64,000 nucleotides of DNA from GCA-2699445 sp032127075 (lineage in GTDB: Bacteria > Actinomycetota > Actinomycetes > S36-B12 > GCA-2699445), in assembly GCA_032127075.1 (NCBI GenBank), contig JAQAZZ010000008.1, forward strand, positions 1 through 64,000, given 5' to 3'. Under the pieces are notes generated by a model, which ran no database searches, was not told where the DNA came from, and was given only the letters and a program-made list of their open reading frames with translations. Made by a program: the position numbers and the translations under genes. Below are positions 54,608-63,200 of the stretch, piece by piece. Position 1 is the first letter of the stretch; each line of letters opens with the position of its first letter.

Positions 54608-55585
54608 ATGATGCGCGAGGAAACCCCGGGAATCGAGGCCGATGCACCAACCCCGGTTGTTGTCGTCACCGGGCCCACCGCATCGGGGAAGACGGAGCTG
54701 GCCATTTCCCTCGCCGTGAGGCTGGGCGGCGAGATCGTCAACGGTGACGCCATGCAGGTCTACCGGGGTCTGGACATCGGGACCGCAACACCTTCGGCGG
54801 CCCAACGGGCACGAGTGGCACATCATCTCTTCGACCTCTGGGACATCACCCATGCGGCATCGGCGGCCGACTATCAGCGGGAGGCACGTGCGGTCATCCG
54901 CGACATCTGGTCGCGCGGCCGTGTTCCGCTGCTGGTGGGAGGTTCGCCGCTGTATCTGCGGACGGTGTGTGACCGCTTGGAGATCCCGCCGCGGGATCCT
55001 CGGCTGCGCCGGGAGTTGGACGAGCGGGCGCGGCGAGAGGGGCCCGCTGGGCTGCACGATGAGTTGCGCGCGCTCGACCCCGCCGCCGCCGAAGCCATCG
55101 ACCCCCGCAATGTGCGCCGCGTGGTCCGGGCGCTGGAGGTTGTGCGACTCACCGGTTCGTTCCAGGCCCGGATGCCGGAGCCGCGGCCCTGGCGGCCGAC
55201 GCTGTGGCTGGGCATCGATGCCGCGCGAGATGTTCTTGACGAGCGGATCGAGCGCAGGAGCCGGCAGATGTGGTCCGGTGGCCTGCTGGCCGAGACCGCT
55301 GAACTGCTCGACGCCGGTCTGGCGGCTGCACCCACGGCCGCGGGTGCGGTGGGGTACCGCCAGGCGATGTCCGTGCTGGCGGGGGAGCGGACGCCGGCCG
55401 AGGGTCTGGCCGACACGATCCGCGCGACGCGCCGGCTGGCGCGACGGCAGCAGCGCACGCTCCGCGGCGACCCGCGGATCCAGTGGGTCACAGCACCAGG
55501 TGAGGTGGAGCAGGCGCTGGACATTCTCCGCGGAGCCCGCCTCAGCGCAGCCGGCGGTAGTACTCCGTCCCCAGCAGAGCACTGA
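54608..55585 (+). CDS. miaA: tRNA dimethylallyltransferase MiaA
   Basis: Adds dimethylallyl to A37 of tRNAs reading U-starting codons, ahead of MiaB. It has 325 aa. The P-loop is GPTASGKTE (about 21) and DAMQVYRGLDIGTA follows. The usual GG(T/S)GLY motif reads GGSPLY. ATG 54608 has GAGGGG directly before it; the ATG at 54611 is as good. The last 44 nt overlap the convergent deacetylase gene. Confidence 0.95.
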   Translation: MMREETPGIEADAPTPVVVVTGPTASGKTELAISLAVRLGGEIVNGDAMQVYRGLDIGTATPSAAQRARVAHHLFDLWDITHAASAADYQREARAVIRDIWSRGRVPLLVGGSPLYLRTVCDRLEIPPRDPRLRRELDERARREGPAGLHDELRALDPAAAEAIDPRNVRRVVRALEVVRLTGSFQARMPEPRPWRPTLWLGIDAARDVLDERIERRSRQMWSGGLLAETAELLDAGLAAAPTAAGAVGYRQAMSVLAGERTPAEGLADTIRATRRLARRQQRTLRGDPRIQWVTAPGEVEQALDILRGARLSAAGGSTPSPAEH

Positions 55586-56303
55586 AGACCGGTCGCGGAA
55601 GGCGCAGCAGCGCTGCGAGGGTCCTCACATCGGCGCCGGTCGTCTGACTCGCGTGGGCGCGCATCGCGGCGCGCTTGGCATCGACGTGGGCGCGGACATC
55701 CACCCGGTGGGTGATCTGGGCCCACGGGGTGAAACTGGTCTCGAACTGCGCCCTGTCGAAATCCGCTGGCATCGGCAGGACCGCGTCGGCGGCCCTGGCA
55801 CCCCAGGCGAACGGCTCGCGCGGCGCGGTGGCGGCGAAGACGGCGCGGGTGCCGGCGAGGATGGCCGAAGCGATACCGGCTGAATGGATCACCTTGTGAT
55901 CCGGGTGGCCGTAGCCGCCGGCCTCGTCGTACACCACCAGTGCGTCAGCCTTCTCGTCGACCAGGAGCCCGCTAACCCGGTGGGCGACTTCTGCCGGGTC
56001 GGCCGCGCACAGCGTTGTCGAACCCGGCGGCGGCACCCGCCGGCCGTCCAATCCGGAGTCGGCGTAGTGCAACAGCTCCAACCGCTGGACGCCGAGGATC
56101 CGTGCAGCCAGGCGCAGTTCGGATTCCCGCACCTCGCCCAGCCCGGCAGAACGCAGCTCCTCGGCGGCGAGACCGGCATCGCCGCTGGTGGCGGTGACCA
56201 GCACCACACGATGGCCCTCGGCGGCGGCCCGGGCCATGGTGCCGGCCGTCAGCAGGGCCTCGTCGTCGGGGTGGGCATGGAAGAACACAAGGGTGCGCGG
56301 CAC
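55542..56303 (-). CDS. PIG-L (LmbE/MshB-like) family deacetylase
   Basis: A 253-aa zinc deacetylase. Metal and catalytic residues are in HAHPDDEAL (N-terminal) and GHPDHK (about 146). The family contains MshB and Mca of the mycothiol pathway, but also other N-acetyl sugar deacetylases, so I leave the symbol blank. The GTG at 56303 is chosen because homology starts at once and GGGGAAAG precedes it. Confidence 0.85.
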   Translation of the reverse strand: MPRTLVFFHAHPDDEALLTAGTMARAAAEGHRVVLVTATSGDAGLAAEELRSAGLGEVRESELRLAARILGVQRLELLHYADSGLDGRRVPPPGSTTLCAADPAEVAHRVSGLLVDEKADALVVYDEAGGYGHPDHKVIHSAGIASAILAGTRAVFAATAPREPFAWGARAADAVLPMPADFDRAQFETSFTPWAQITHRVDVRAHVDAKRAAMRAHASQTTGADVRTLAALLRLPRPVFSALLGTEYYRRLR

Positions 56304-56350
56304 GTCCGTATCTTTCCCCAGCCCAACCCGGTTGGCAGCACGGGGGGCGC

Positions 56351-56356
56351 TAGCCT
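56351..56356 (+). promoter_or_regulatory. Candidate -10 (TAGCCT) of the glycosyltransferase gene
   Basis: TAGCCT fits TANNNT and gives a leader of about 20 nt with a GAGGA Shine-Dalgarno before the TTG at 56384. Confidence 0.4.
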
Positions 56357-56383
56357 CGGGGCAACCCGGCACGAGGACGAAGC

Positions 56384-57517
56384 TTGCGGATCACCCACAT
56401 CAGCGACTGCTACCTGCCCCGGCTCGGCGGCATCGAGGTCCAGGTGACCGAGTTGACCCGGCGCCAGGCCGCGGCAGGGGACCATGTCGACGTCCTCACT
56501 GCCACGCCCGGCGACGACGTGCGTTCCGGGGTCGAGCGGTTGGATGGGGTGACCGTGCACCGGGTGACCGCGCGGATGCCCTTTGAACTGCCCGTGCGCC
56601 CAAGGACCCGGGCGGCGTTGGCGCCGATTCTGGCGAGGCTGCGGCCGGATGTGGTCCATGTCCACTTGGGCCTGGTTTCGCCGTTCGCCTGGGGCGGGAT
56701 CCGCGCGGCCGTGCAGGTCGGGGTCCCAGTTCTGGCGACGGTGCACAGCGTCTGGGGTGCTGGTGCGCGATCCGGCTACGGCGCCGCGAACACCCTGTTC
56801 CATTGGGGCCGAGCCGGCGTGCAGCCCGCCGCTGTCAGCCGGGTGGCAGCGGATCGGATAGCGGCGATCCTGCCGGGGGGCACGCCGGTGTTGATCACAC
56901 CGAACGGTGTGGATCCGGTGCAGTGGAGCCCCGCGGGTCGGCGCGCCCCCGAGCCGGGCTCGCCGGTGGTCTTTGTCGCCGCAATGAGGCTGGCTCCCCG
57001 CAAGCGCGCCGCTGAGTTGCTGGACATGTTCGCCGGCGCCCAGGCCAAGTGTGCCGCCGTCCAGCCGATCAGGCTGCTGATCGCCGGCGACGGGCCGCAC
57101 CGGTCCAGGTTGGCCGCCCAGGTGCGCGAACGCGGGCTGTCCGCGGATGTGGAGTTCCTCGGGCGGATGCCGCGCCCCGAGTTGCGTGCGCTGTATCTCG
57201 AAAGCGATGTGTTCGTGCAGCCGTCGGTCAAGGAGAGTTTCGGCTTGGCGGCCCTGGAGGCCCGCACCACCGGGCTGCCGGTCATAGCGCGCAGCCAGAC
57301 CGGTCTCACCGAGTTCATCCACGACGGCGTCCAGGGCCTGCTCTGCGCCGACGATGAGGCCATGGCCCAGGCCATGGCCCGCATTGCCCTCGACGCGTCG
57401 CTGCGCCGTCGGATAACAGACCACAATGTCGGCCACGAGCCCGAGCAGGTGTGGTCCCGCGTCTTGCCGGGGCTGCACGCCTCCTACGGTGCTGCCAGGC
57501 GGCGCGCGGGTCGATGA
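56384..57517 (+). CDS. GT4-family glycosyltransferase
   Basis: A 377-aa GT-B glycosyltransferase. The N-terminal GGIEVQVTELTRR and the C-terminal EX7E motif (ESFGLAALEARTTG) are typical of GT4 retaining enzymes such as PimA or MshA. The acceptor and donor are not predictable. Start is TTG at 56384 (MRITHISDCYLPR), supported by GAGGACGAAGC. It is divergent from the deacetylase; in the mycothiol pathway a GT4 and a PIG-L deacetylase act in turn, but nothing here proves that link. Confidence 0.87.
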   Translation: MRITHISDCYLPRLGGIEVQVTELTRRQAAAGDHVDVLTATPGDDVRSGVERLDGVTVHRVTARMPFELPVRPRTRAALAPILARLRPDVVHVHLGLVSPFAWGGIRAAVQVGVPVLATVHSVWGAGARSGYGAANTLFHWGRAGVQPAAVSRVAADRIAAILPGGTPVLITPNGVDPVQWSPAGRRAPEPGSPVVFVAAMRLAPRKRAAELLDMFAGAQAKCAAVQPIRLLIAGDGPHRSRLAAQVRERGLSADVEFLGRMPRPELRALYLESDVFVQPSVKESFGLAALEARTTGLPVIARSQTGLTEFIHDGVQGLLCADDEAMAQAMARIALDASLRRRITDHNVGHEPEQVWSRVLPGLHASYGAARRRAGR

Positions 57518-57533
57518 CCCGCCGGCTTGCGCC

Positions 57534-57539
57534 TAGTCT
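57534..57539 (+). promoter_or_regulatory. -10 element TAGTCT for leaderless dapF
   Basis: TAGTCT, then GGACAG, then GTG 57546. This is a clear TANNNT with 6-nt spacing and no competing Shine-Dalgarno. Confidence 0.6.
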
Positions 57540-57545
57540 GGACAG

Positions 57546-58388
57546 GTGACCACCGCCGTCGGCTTCCTCAAGGGGCATGGGACGGGCAATGATTTTGTGA
57601 TCCTGCCCGACCCGGCAGCCGCCCTGGATCCGACACCTGCCCAAGTCCGCGCTCTGTGCGATCGGCGCTTCGGCCTCGGGGCCGATGGCATCCTGCGGGT
57701 CGTGGCCTCCGCCGCAGCCGACGTGCCGGCGTGGATGACCGCCGGCTCCGGGTGGTTCATGGACTACCGCAACGCCGACGGCACGCTTGCGGAGATGTGC
57801 GGCAACGGGGCGCGGGTCTTCGCCCGCTACCTCGTTGCGACCGGCCTCGAAGCGGCGGGCGAGTTCCTCATAGGAACCAGGAGCGGGCCGCTGACTGCGA
57901 CGGCGGCGGCGGATGGTCCGGTGGCCGTGGCCATGGGGCCCGTCGACGTGCGCGACCCGGGCGGTGTCCTGGTGGAACTGGACGGGCGCACGTGGCCGGC
58001 AACGGCTGCCTTCGCGCCCAACCCGCATGCCGTGGCGTTCGTGGAATCCATGGCTCAACTGCACGACATCGGCGGGTCGCATGCGGGGCCGGACGGGGTG
58101 TTCCCCGACGGGGTCAACGTCGAGTTCGTCGAGGTCGCGGGCCCGGGCCGGGTCGCCATGCGGGTCAACGAGCGCGGTTCGGGGGAGACCCTCTCCTGTG
58201 GCACGGGGGCATGCGCGGTGGCGGCGGTCCACCGCCGTGTCGCAGGTCTGGACTCCGACACGGTCGAGGTGAGCGTTCCGGGGGGCGAGCTGAGCGTCCG
58301 GTTCGGACCCGACGGCGCTGTGCTGTCCGGCCCTGCGCAGATCATCGCCAGCGGACAGCTGGATCCATCGTGGTGGGGATCCCGATGA
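57546..58388 (+). CDS. dapF: Diaminopimelate epimerase
   Basis: Makes meso-diaminopimelate for peptidoglycan and lysine. It has 280 aa with both catalytic cysteines in MCGNGAR (about 85) and SCGTGAC (about 218), and the family start KGHGTGNDF. Its stop overlaps hflX by ATGA. Confidence 0.96.
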   Translation: MTTAVGFLKGHGTGNDFVILPDPAAALDPTPAQVRALCDRRFGLGADGILRVVASAAADVPAWMTAGSGWFMDYRNADGTLAEMCGNGARVFARYLVATGLEAAGEFLIGTRSGPLTATAAADGPVAVAMGPVDVRDPGGVLVELDGRTWPATAAFAPNPHAVAFVESMAQLHDIGGSHAGPDGVFPDGVNVEFVEVAGPGRVAMRVNERGSGETLSCGTGACAVAAVHRRVAGLDSDTVEVSVPGGELSVRFGPDGAVLSGPAQIIASGQLDPSWWGSR

Positions 58389-59788
58389 CCGCCATCGGAC
58401 CCGACGGTGAACTCCAGATCGAGGAGAGGCAGGCGCTGCGACGCTTCGACGGGCTGTCCACCGAGCTCACGGATATCACCGAGGTGGAGTACCGCCAGTT
58501 GCGGCTGGAGCGGGTTGTGCTGGTGGGGGTGTGGACGGCGGGGACATCTCGTCAGGCGATGCTCTCGCTCGCCGAACTCGCCCGGCTGGCCGAGACCGCC
58601 GGGTCGCAGGTGCTGGACGCGGTCGTTCAGCGTCGCAGCAAACCCGACCCTGCGACGTACATCGGCAGCGGCAAGGTCGAAGAGTTGGCGCTGATCGTGC
58701 GTGCAGAAGGTGCCGACACGGTCATCTGCGACGGGGAGCTGTCACCGGGCCAACTGCAGGCGCTGGAGAAGGCCCTGCAGGTCAAGGTCGTCGACCGCAC
58801 CTGGCTGATCCTGGACATCTTCGCTCAGCATGCCCGCAGCCGCGAGGGCAAGGCCCAGGTGGAGTTGGCCCAATACGAATACATGCTGCCGCGCCTGCGC
58901 GGTTGGGGGGAGACCCTCAGCAGGCAGACCGGGGGCATCGGCGCACGCCGGGGACCGGGCGAGACGAAACTGGAGATCGACCGTCGGCGGGTCCGGACCC
59001 AGATGGCCCGGCTCAGGCGGCAGCTGGCCGTCATGGCGCGCGCCCGCGATGTCCAGCGGTCGGACCGTCGCAGTCGCGCGACCCCGGCGGTGGCGATAGT
59101 CGGATACACGAATGCCGGCAAATCGTCGCTGCTGAACCGGCTCACCGACGCCGACGTGCTGGTCCAAGACTCCCTGTTCGCCACGCTGGATCCGACGGTA
59201 CGGCGCTCCCGCACCGCGGCCGGACGCGAGTACACCGTGGCTGACACGGTCGGGTTCGTCCGGCATCTGCCCCACCAACTGGTCGCGGCCTTCCGATCCA
59301 CCCTGGAAGAGGTCAAGGACGCAGATCTGCTCCTCAATGTCATCGACGGTGGGGATCCGGAACCGCTCGGCCAGTTGGCGGCGGTGCGGGAGGTCTTGGC
59401 GGAGATCGGTGCCGGGGGTGTGCCCGAGCTCGTCGTGGTGAACAAGGTGGAACTCATCGATTCCGCTGGACTCGCCGAGATCCGCCACCGGGAACCGAGG
59501 AGCATCGCGGTGTCCGCCCATGCGGGAACCGGCCTGGCGGACCTGCGGGCGACGATCGACCGGGAACTGCCGCAGCCGGGTACCCGGGTGGATGTGCTGG
59601 TGCCGTTCGCACGCGGCGAGCTCATGTCCTCGCTGCATGAGCACGGCCACATCCTCAGCAGCGACTACACCGCGGCGGGCACCAGGGTCTCCGCGCTGGT
59701 GCCGGGCTGGCTGGCGTCCCGCCTGGATGCGCTGGACGAGCAGGACGAGCAGGACGAGCAGGACGAGCAGGACGACGGCGACGCCTGA
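58385..59788 (+). CDS. hflX: Ribosome-associated GTPase HflX
   Basis: GTPase that splits or rescues stalled ribosomes, 467 aa. The N-terminal HflX domain has YIGSGKVEEL and GGIGARRGPGETKLE; G1 is GYTNAGKSS, G3 DTVGF and G4 NKVE. The C-terminus ends with four repeats of Asp-Glu-Gln followed by DDGDA, encoded by four perfect copies of GACGAGCAG at 59735-59770. dapF-hflX is a common pair in actinobacteria. Confidence 0.95.
   Translation: MTAIGPDGELQIEERQALRRFDGLSTELTDITEVEYRQLRLERVVLVGVWTAGTSRQAMLSLAELARLAETAGSQVLDAVVQRRSKPDPATYIGSGKVEELALIVRAEGADTVICDGELSPGQLQALEKALQVKVVDRTWLILDIFAQHARSREGKAQVELAQYEYMLPRLRGWGETLSRQTGGIGARRGPGETKLEIDRRRVRTQMARLRRQLAVMARARDVQRSDRRSRATPAVAIVGYTNAGKSSLLNRLTDADVLVQDSLFATLDPTVRRSRTAAGREYTVADTVGFVRHLPHQLVAAFRSTLEEVKDADLLLNVIDGGDPEPLGQLAAVREVLAEIGAGGVPELVVVNKVELIDSAGLAEIRHREPRSIAVSAHAGTGLADLRATIDRELPQPGTRVDVLVPFARGELMSSLHEHGHILSSDYTAAGTRVSALVPGWLASRLDALDEQDEQDEQDEQDDGDA
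59735..59770 (+). repeat. 9-bp repeat (GACGAGCAG x4) in the hflX tail
   Basis: Four perfect tandem copies encode Asp-Glu-Gln four times. Unit length is a multiple of three, so copy-number change would keep frame. Confidence 0.9.
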
Positions 59789-59868
59789 GCCGCGGAGTCC
59801 CGGGCCGCCTCGGTGGTACCGCCGTCCCCAGCGGGACGGTCCCGACGAGCTGCTCGCTCCGTGCCGCG

Positions 59869-59874
59869 TACGGT
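59869..59874 (+). promoter_or_regulatory. -10 element TACGGT for leaderless dinG
   Basis: TACGGT, then GGTCGG, then ATG 59881. No LexA box is seen in the 93-nt gap. Confidence 0.55.
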
Positions 59875-59880
59875 GGTCGG

Positions 59881-61812
59881 ATGACACTTCCGGCGCTCGA
59901 CCTGTTGGACCGCATCGTCGAGTCCATGTCCGGCACCCGGCGGCCGAACCAGGAGCAGATGACCGCCGCCGTCGCCGAGGCGCTCGACGACGGCCGCGTG
60001 CTGCTGGTGCAGGCGGGCACCGGCACCGGCAAGTCCCTGGGCTACCTCGCCGCTGCCGTTTCGGCTGCTCGGTCCGACGGTCTGCGCACCGTGGTCTCCA
60101 CCGCGACCCTGGCGCTGCAGCGCCAGCTGCTCGAGCGTGACCTCCCCGCTGCGATGGATGCTGCCGCCGACCCCGGAATCTCTGCGGCGGTGCTGAAGGG
60201 CAGGGGCAACTACTTGTGTCGGGCCAGGCTGGCGGGCCGCGGCGTTGATGAATCGCAGGAGGAACTGGGTGTGGCGGTGGTCGGCGGAGGGCTGGAGCGG
60301 CAGGCCGCCGAACTCCGGCAGTGGGCTGACGAGACCCGGACCGGCGACCGTGATGACTTCCGGCAGCCCGTGGACTCCAGGGTCTGGCGCGCGCTGTCGG
60401 CCACCGGAAGGGAATGTGTGGGACCGAGCCGGTGTGCCTTCGCCGCCGACTGCTTCAGCGAACAGGCCAAGCAGCGAGCCGCGGCCGCCGACATCGTGGT
60501 CACCAATCACGCCCTTCTCGCCCTCGATGCCCTGGATGACGCGGCTCTGCTCCCCGAGTACGACGTGCTCGTCATCGACGAGGGCCACGAATTCGCCTCG
60601 CGGGTGACCGCGGCTGGTACCGAGCAACTCGGCGCGACCCAGGTGGAGCGGGCGATCGCGGCCGCACGCCCGCTGGTGCAGCCGGATCCGCTGGAGCGGC
60701 TGAAGGAGGCTGCCGACGGGCTGGCGACCGCGGTGGATTCCCTGCCCGACGAGCGGCAGCGGCTGACCCGCACACCGCCGGCGGTGGTGGCGGCGCTGGC
60801 CTCCCTGCGCGACGCCTGCACAGTGGCCGTGGGTTCCCTGCCACGCGACGACGACTCAGATTCCCACCGCCGGCACCGGGCCACGGCGGGTCTGACCGAC
60901 GTCCACGACATCGCCGGGCGGTTGATAGCAGCGGCCGAGCGGGACGTCGTGTGGTTCGGTGGGTCACGGGATCCCCAGCTCTACGTGGCTCCGCTGAATG
61001 TGGGCGGGTTGGTCGGTGACTACCTGCAGCAGCGCCGCGCCGCCATCCTCACCAGCGCCACGCTGACCGTGGGAGGCCGCTTCGAGACGGTCGCCGGCGA
61101 TCTGGGCCTGGGCGCGGAGTGGACCGGCATCGATGTCGGATCCCCGTTCGACTACCACCGCCAGGGGATCCTCTACATGGCCGCCGACCTGCCCGGGCCC
61201 GGACGGGACGGGCCGTCGGAGGTGATGCTCGACAGGCTGCGCGAACTTGTCGGTGCCGCGGGCGGCCGAAGCCTGGTGCTGCTGTCGTCGTGGCGAGCCG
61301 TGGAGCGCGTCGCGTCGCACCTGGCGGACAACCCCGTGCCGGACGCCGAACTGCTGGTGCAGCAGCGGGGGGATCCTGTGGCGGGATTGGTGGCACGGTT
61401 CGCCGACGACGAGACCAGCGTGCTCGTCGGCACCATGTCGCTGTTCCAGGGTGTGGATGTGCCCGGTCGCGCCTGCATCAGCGTCATCATCGACCGCATC
61501 CCCTTCCCCCGGCCGGACGACCCGGTTCTGCAGGCCCGGGCCGAGAAGGTTGAGCAAGGCGGCGGCAACGGATTCATGACCGTGTCCGTGCCACGTGCCG
61601 CGCTGCTGCTGGCCCAGGCGTCCGGACGGCTGATCCGCAGCGACGAGGACCGGGGGGTTGTCACTGTCTTGGATCCACGGCTCGCGACCGCACGCTACGG
61701 CGGCTACCTGCGGGACTCCCTGCCGAGGTTGTGGGCGACCACGGACGCAGACGTCGCAATCGCGGCTCTGCGCCGGTTGGCGGCCCGGCAGGCTGCTCCG
61801 GCGACGTCATAG
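59881..61812 (+). CDS. dinG: DinG/XPD-family DNA helicase
   Basis: Superfamily 2 helicase, 643 aa. Walker A GTGTGKS is at about residues 46-52, the DEAH box is VIDEGHEF (DEGH form), and four cysteines between GNYLCRARL and AADCFSEQ bind the Fe-S cluster. C-terminal motif VI is QASGRLIRS. It likely resolves R-loops and G-rich or forked DNA. It ends 6 nt inside the convergent lexA gene. Confidence 0.93.
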   Translation: MTLPALDLLDRIVESMSGTRRPNQEQMTAAVAEALDDGRVLLVQAGTGTGKSLGYLAAAVSAARSDGLRTVVSTATLALQRQLLERDLPAAMDAAADPGISAAVLKGRGNYLCRARLAGRGVDESQEELGVAVVGGGLERQAAELRQWADETRTGDRDDFRQPVDSRVWRALSATGRECVGPSRCAFAADCFSEQAKQRAAAADIVVTNHALLALDALDDAALLPEYDVLVIDEGHEFASRVTAAGTEQLGATQVERAIAAARPLVQPDPLERLKEAADGLATAVDSLPDERQRLTRTPPAVVAALASLRDACTVAVGSLPRDDDSDSHRRHRATAGLTDVHDIAGRLIAAAERDVVWFGGSRDPQLYVAPLNVGGLVGDYLQQRRAAILTSATLTVGGRFETVAGDLGLGAEWTGIDVGSPFDYHRQGILYMAADLPGPGRDGPSEVMLDRLRELVGAAGGRSLVLLSSWRAVERVASHLADNPVPDAELLVQQRGDPVAGLVARFADDETSVLVGTMSLFQGVDVPGRACISVIIDRIPFPRPDDPVLQARAEKVEQGGGNGFMTVSVPRAALLLAQASGRLIRSDEDRGVVTVLDPRLATARYGGYLRDSLPRLWATTDADVAIAALRRLAARQAAPATS

Positions 61813-62514
61813 TCGCCGGAGCACCGAGACCACCTTTCCCATGATGCGGGCGTGGTCGCCGGGGATGGGCTCGTAGGCAGGATTGGCGGGCAGCAGCAGC
61901 ACCCGGCCGTCCTTTCGCGACAGCGTCTTCACCGTGGCTTCGTCGTCGAGCAGTGCGGCGACGATCTCGCCGTTCTCAGCGTTCGGCTGGGACCGCACGA
62001 CCACGTAGTCGCCATCGCAGATGGCTGCGTCGATCATCGAGTCGCCCTTCACCTCGAGCATGAACAACTGCCCCTCGCCGACGAGTTGCCTGGGCAACGG
62101 GAACGTATCCGCCAGGCTCTGCTCGGCAAGGATCGGACCGCCCGCCGCGATGTGACCCACGAGCGGAACCATGGCCACGGAGTCGGGGATCGAGGCCGGC
62201 GGCGGTGTGGCCGCGGGCTTCACCTCTGGCTCCCGCAGCGGCTCTGCACCATCGGTCACCAGCAGCGCTCGCGGGGTATTGGGGTCGCGGTGCAGGTAGC
62301 CCCTGTTCTGCAGCACCCGCAGCTGGTGGGCCACGCTCGAGGTGCTGGTCAGCCCCACGGCCTCGCCGATCTCGCGCACGCTGGGTGGGAAACCCTTGGC
62401 GCTGACGCTGTCGCGGATGAAGTCGAGGATGCGCCGTTGCCGCGATGTCAGCAGCGGTACCGGTGCATCGTGCCCGGGTGCTCGCCGCCCGCCCGATTTC
62501 GTGTCTCCACCCAT
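61807..62514 (-). CDS. lexA: LexA repressor
   Basis: SOS repressor, 235 aa. The winged HTH (about 24-85, PPSVREIGEAVGLTSTSSVA) and S24 protease domain are intact: Ala-Gly cleavage site in HIAAGGPI, nucleophile Ser in GDSMID, general-base Lys in DDEATVKTL. ATG 62514 follows GGAGGTAGCG; an upstream in-frame ATG (62544) is less likely. LexA box at 62587-62602 lies before it. Confidence 0.97.
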   Translation of the reverse strand: MGGDTKSGGRRAPGHDAPVPLLTSRQRRILDFIRDSVSAKGFPPSVREIGEAVGLTSTSSVAHQLRVLQNRGYLHRDPNTPRALLVTDGAEPLREPEVKPAATPPPASIPDSVAMVPLVGHIAAGGPILAEQSLADTFPLPRQLVGEGQLFMLEVKGDSMIDAAICDGDYVVVRSQPNAENGEIVAALLDDEATVKTLSRKDGRVLLLPANPAYEPIPGDHARIMGKVVSVLRRL

Positions 62515-62586
62515 CGCTACCTCCCAAGCCCTGCCGGTCGCCAACTGCTCCGGTCGTGTCTAGCGTGGCACGGCGGCGGCGCCGTT

Positions 62587-62602
62587 TCAAACAAATGTTC
62601 GA
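62587..62602. promoter_or_regulatory. LexA (SOS) box of lexA
   Basis: TCAAACAAATGTTCGA matches TCGAAC-N4-GTTCGA with one mismatch. It lies 73 bp upstream of the lexA start and is suited to autoregulation. Confidence 0.8.
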
Positions 62603-62644
62603 AAGTCTCTTTACCCGTGTCGGACCGTGCTGATAGGACTGACC

Positions 62645-62660
62645 TCGAACGGGTGTTCGA
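62645..62660. promoter_or_regulatory. LexA (SOS) box of the LysM gene
   Basis: TCGAACGGGTGTTCGA is a perfect TCGAAC-N4-GTTCGA. A TAGGAC -10 (62634-62639) lies just upstream with TTTACC at 18-bp spacing, so the box covers the expected transcription start. Further half-sites follow: GTTCGA 62664-62669, TCGAAC 62675-62680, GTTCGG 62682-62687. Confidence 0.88.
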
Positions 62661-62709
62661 TATGTTCGAAGGGCTCGAACGGTTCGGCTCCCGGGGTTGG
62701 AGGTGCGTG

Positions 62710-63102
62710 ATGAGTGCGACAACGTTGATGGGGCCGACCGCGGTGGCCCCGGGCCTACCGGCGTGGGCACGCTCCCGGCGGATTGTGCTGCTGCGCAGGT
62801 GGGCCGGGGTGGCCCTGGCGGTGCTGCTGGTCTTCGTTTCGGCCGGGAGCCTGCTCCCGCGCCTTGCGCAGGCGACCCCCGACGGCGTTCCGGTGGCCGT
62901 CGGTGACGGGGCCGTTGTGCAGTCAGGCCCCGCGCTGATCTCCCATCGCGTGGTGCCTGGCGACACGCTGTGGGACCTGGCAGTGCGGGTATCGGCCGGA
63001 GACGACCCGCGGACTGCCGTGGAGCGCATCAGGCAACTCAACAACCTGGGCTCGACCGGGCTGCAGGTGGGTGACGAGGTGCTTCTGCCCGCAGGGGGCT
63101 GA
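62710..63102 (+). CDS. LysM protein, probable SOS-induced cell-division inhibitor
   Basis: A 130-aa protein: short cytosolic N-terminus, one membrane segment (about 30-50) and an external LysM domain (about 78-127, starting SHRVVPGDTLWDLAV). Gene position and LexA control match B. subtilis YneA, Corynebacterium DivS and M. tuberculosis Rv2719c, all divergent from lexA and halting division during DNA damage. Unlike Rv2719c, I see no evident extra catalytic segment. ATG 62710 follows GGAGGT by 5 nt; the adjacent GTG 62707 is too near. Confidence 0.88.
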   Translation: MSATTLMGPTAVAPGLPAWARSRRIVLLRRWAGVALAVLLVFVSAGSLLPRLAQATPDGVPVAVGDGAVVQSGPALISHRVVPGDTLWDLAVRVSAGDDPRTAVERIRQLNNLGSTGLQVGDEVLLPAGG

Positions 63103-63141
63103 GCCTGGGCGCATCGATTCGCAACACACGCCGGTTTCCCC

Positions 63142-63170
63142 TTGCGCATCCGTCGCCCAGGGCCTAGGTT
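63142..63170 (+). promoter_or_regulatory. Promoter TTGCGC-17-TAGGTT of nrdR
   Basis: TTGCGC (63142-63147) and TAGGTT (63165-63170) are spaced by exactly 17 bp. The mRNA would start near 63177, giving a leader of about 144 nt before nrdR. Confidence 0.5.
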
Positions 63171-63200
63171 CCCTACATCTAGTAGTTACACACGTGTTAT

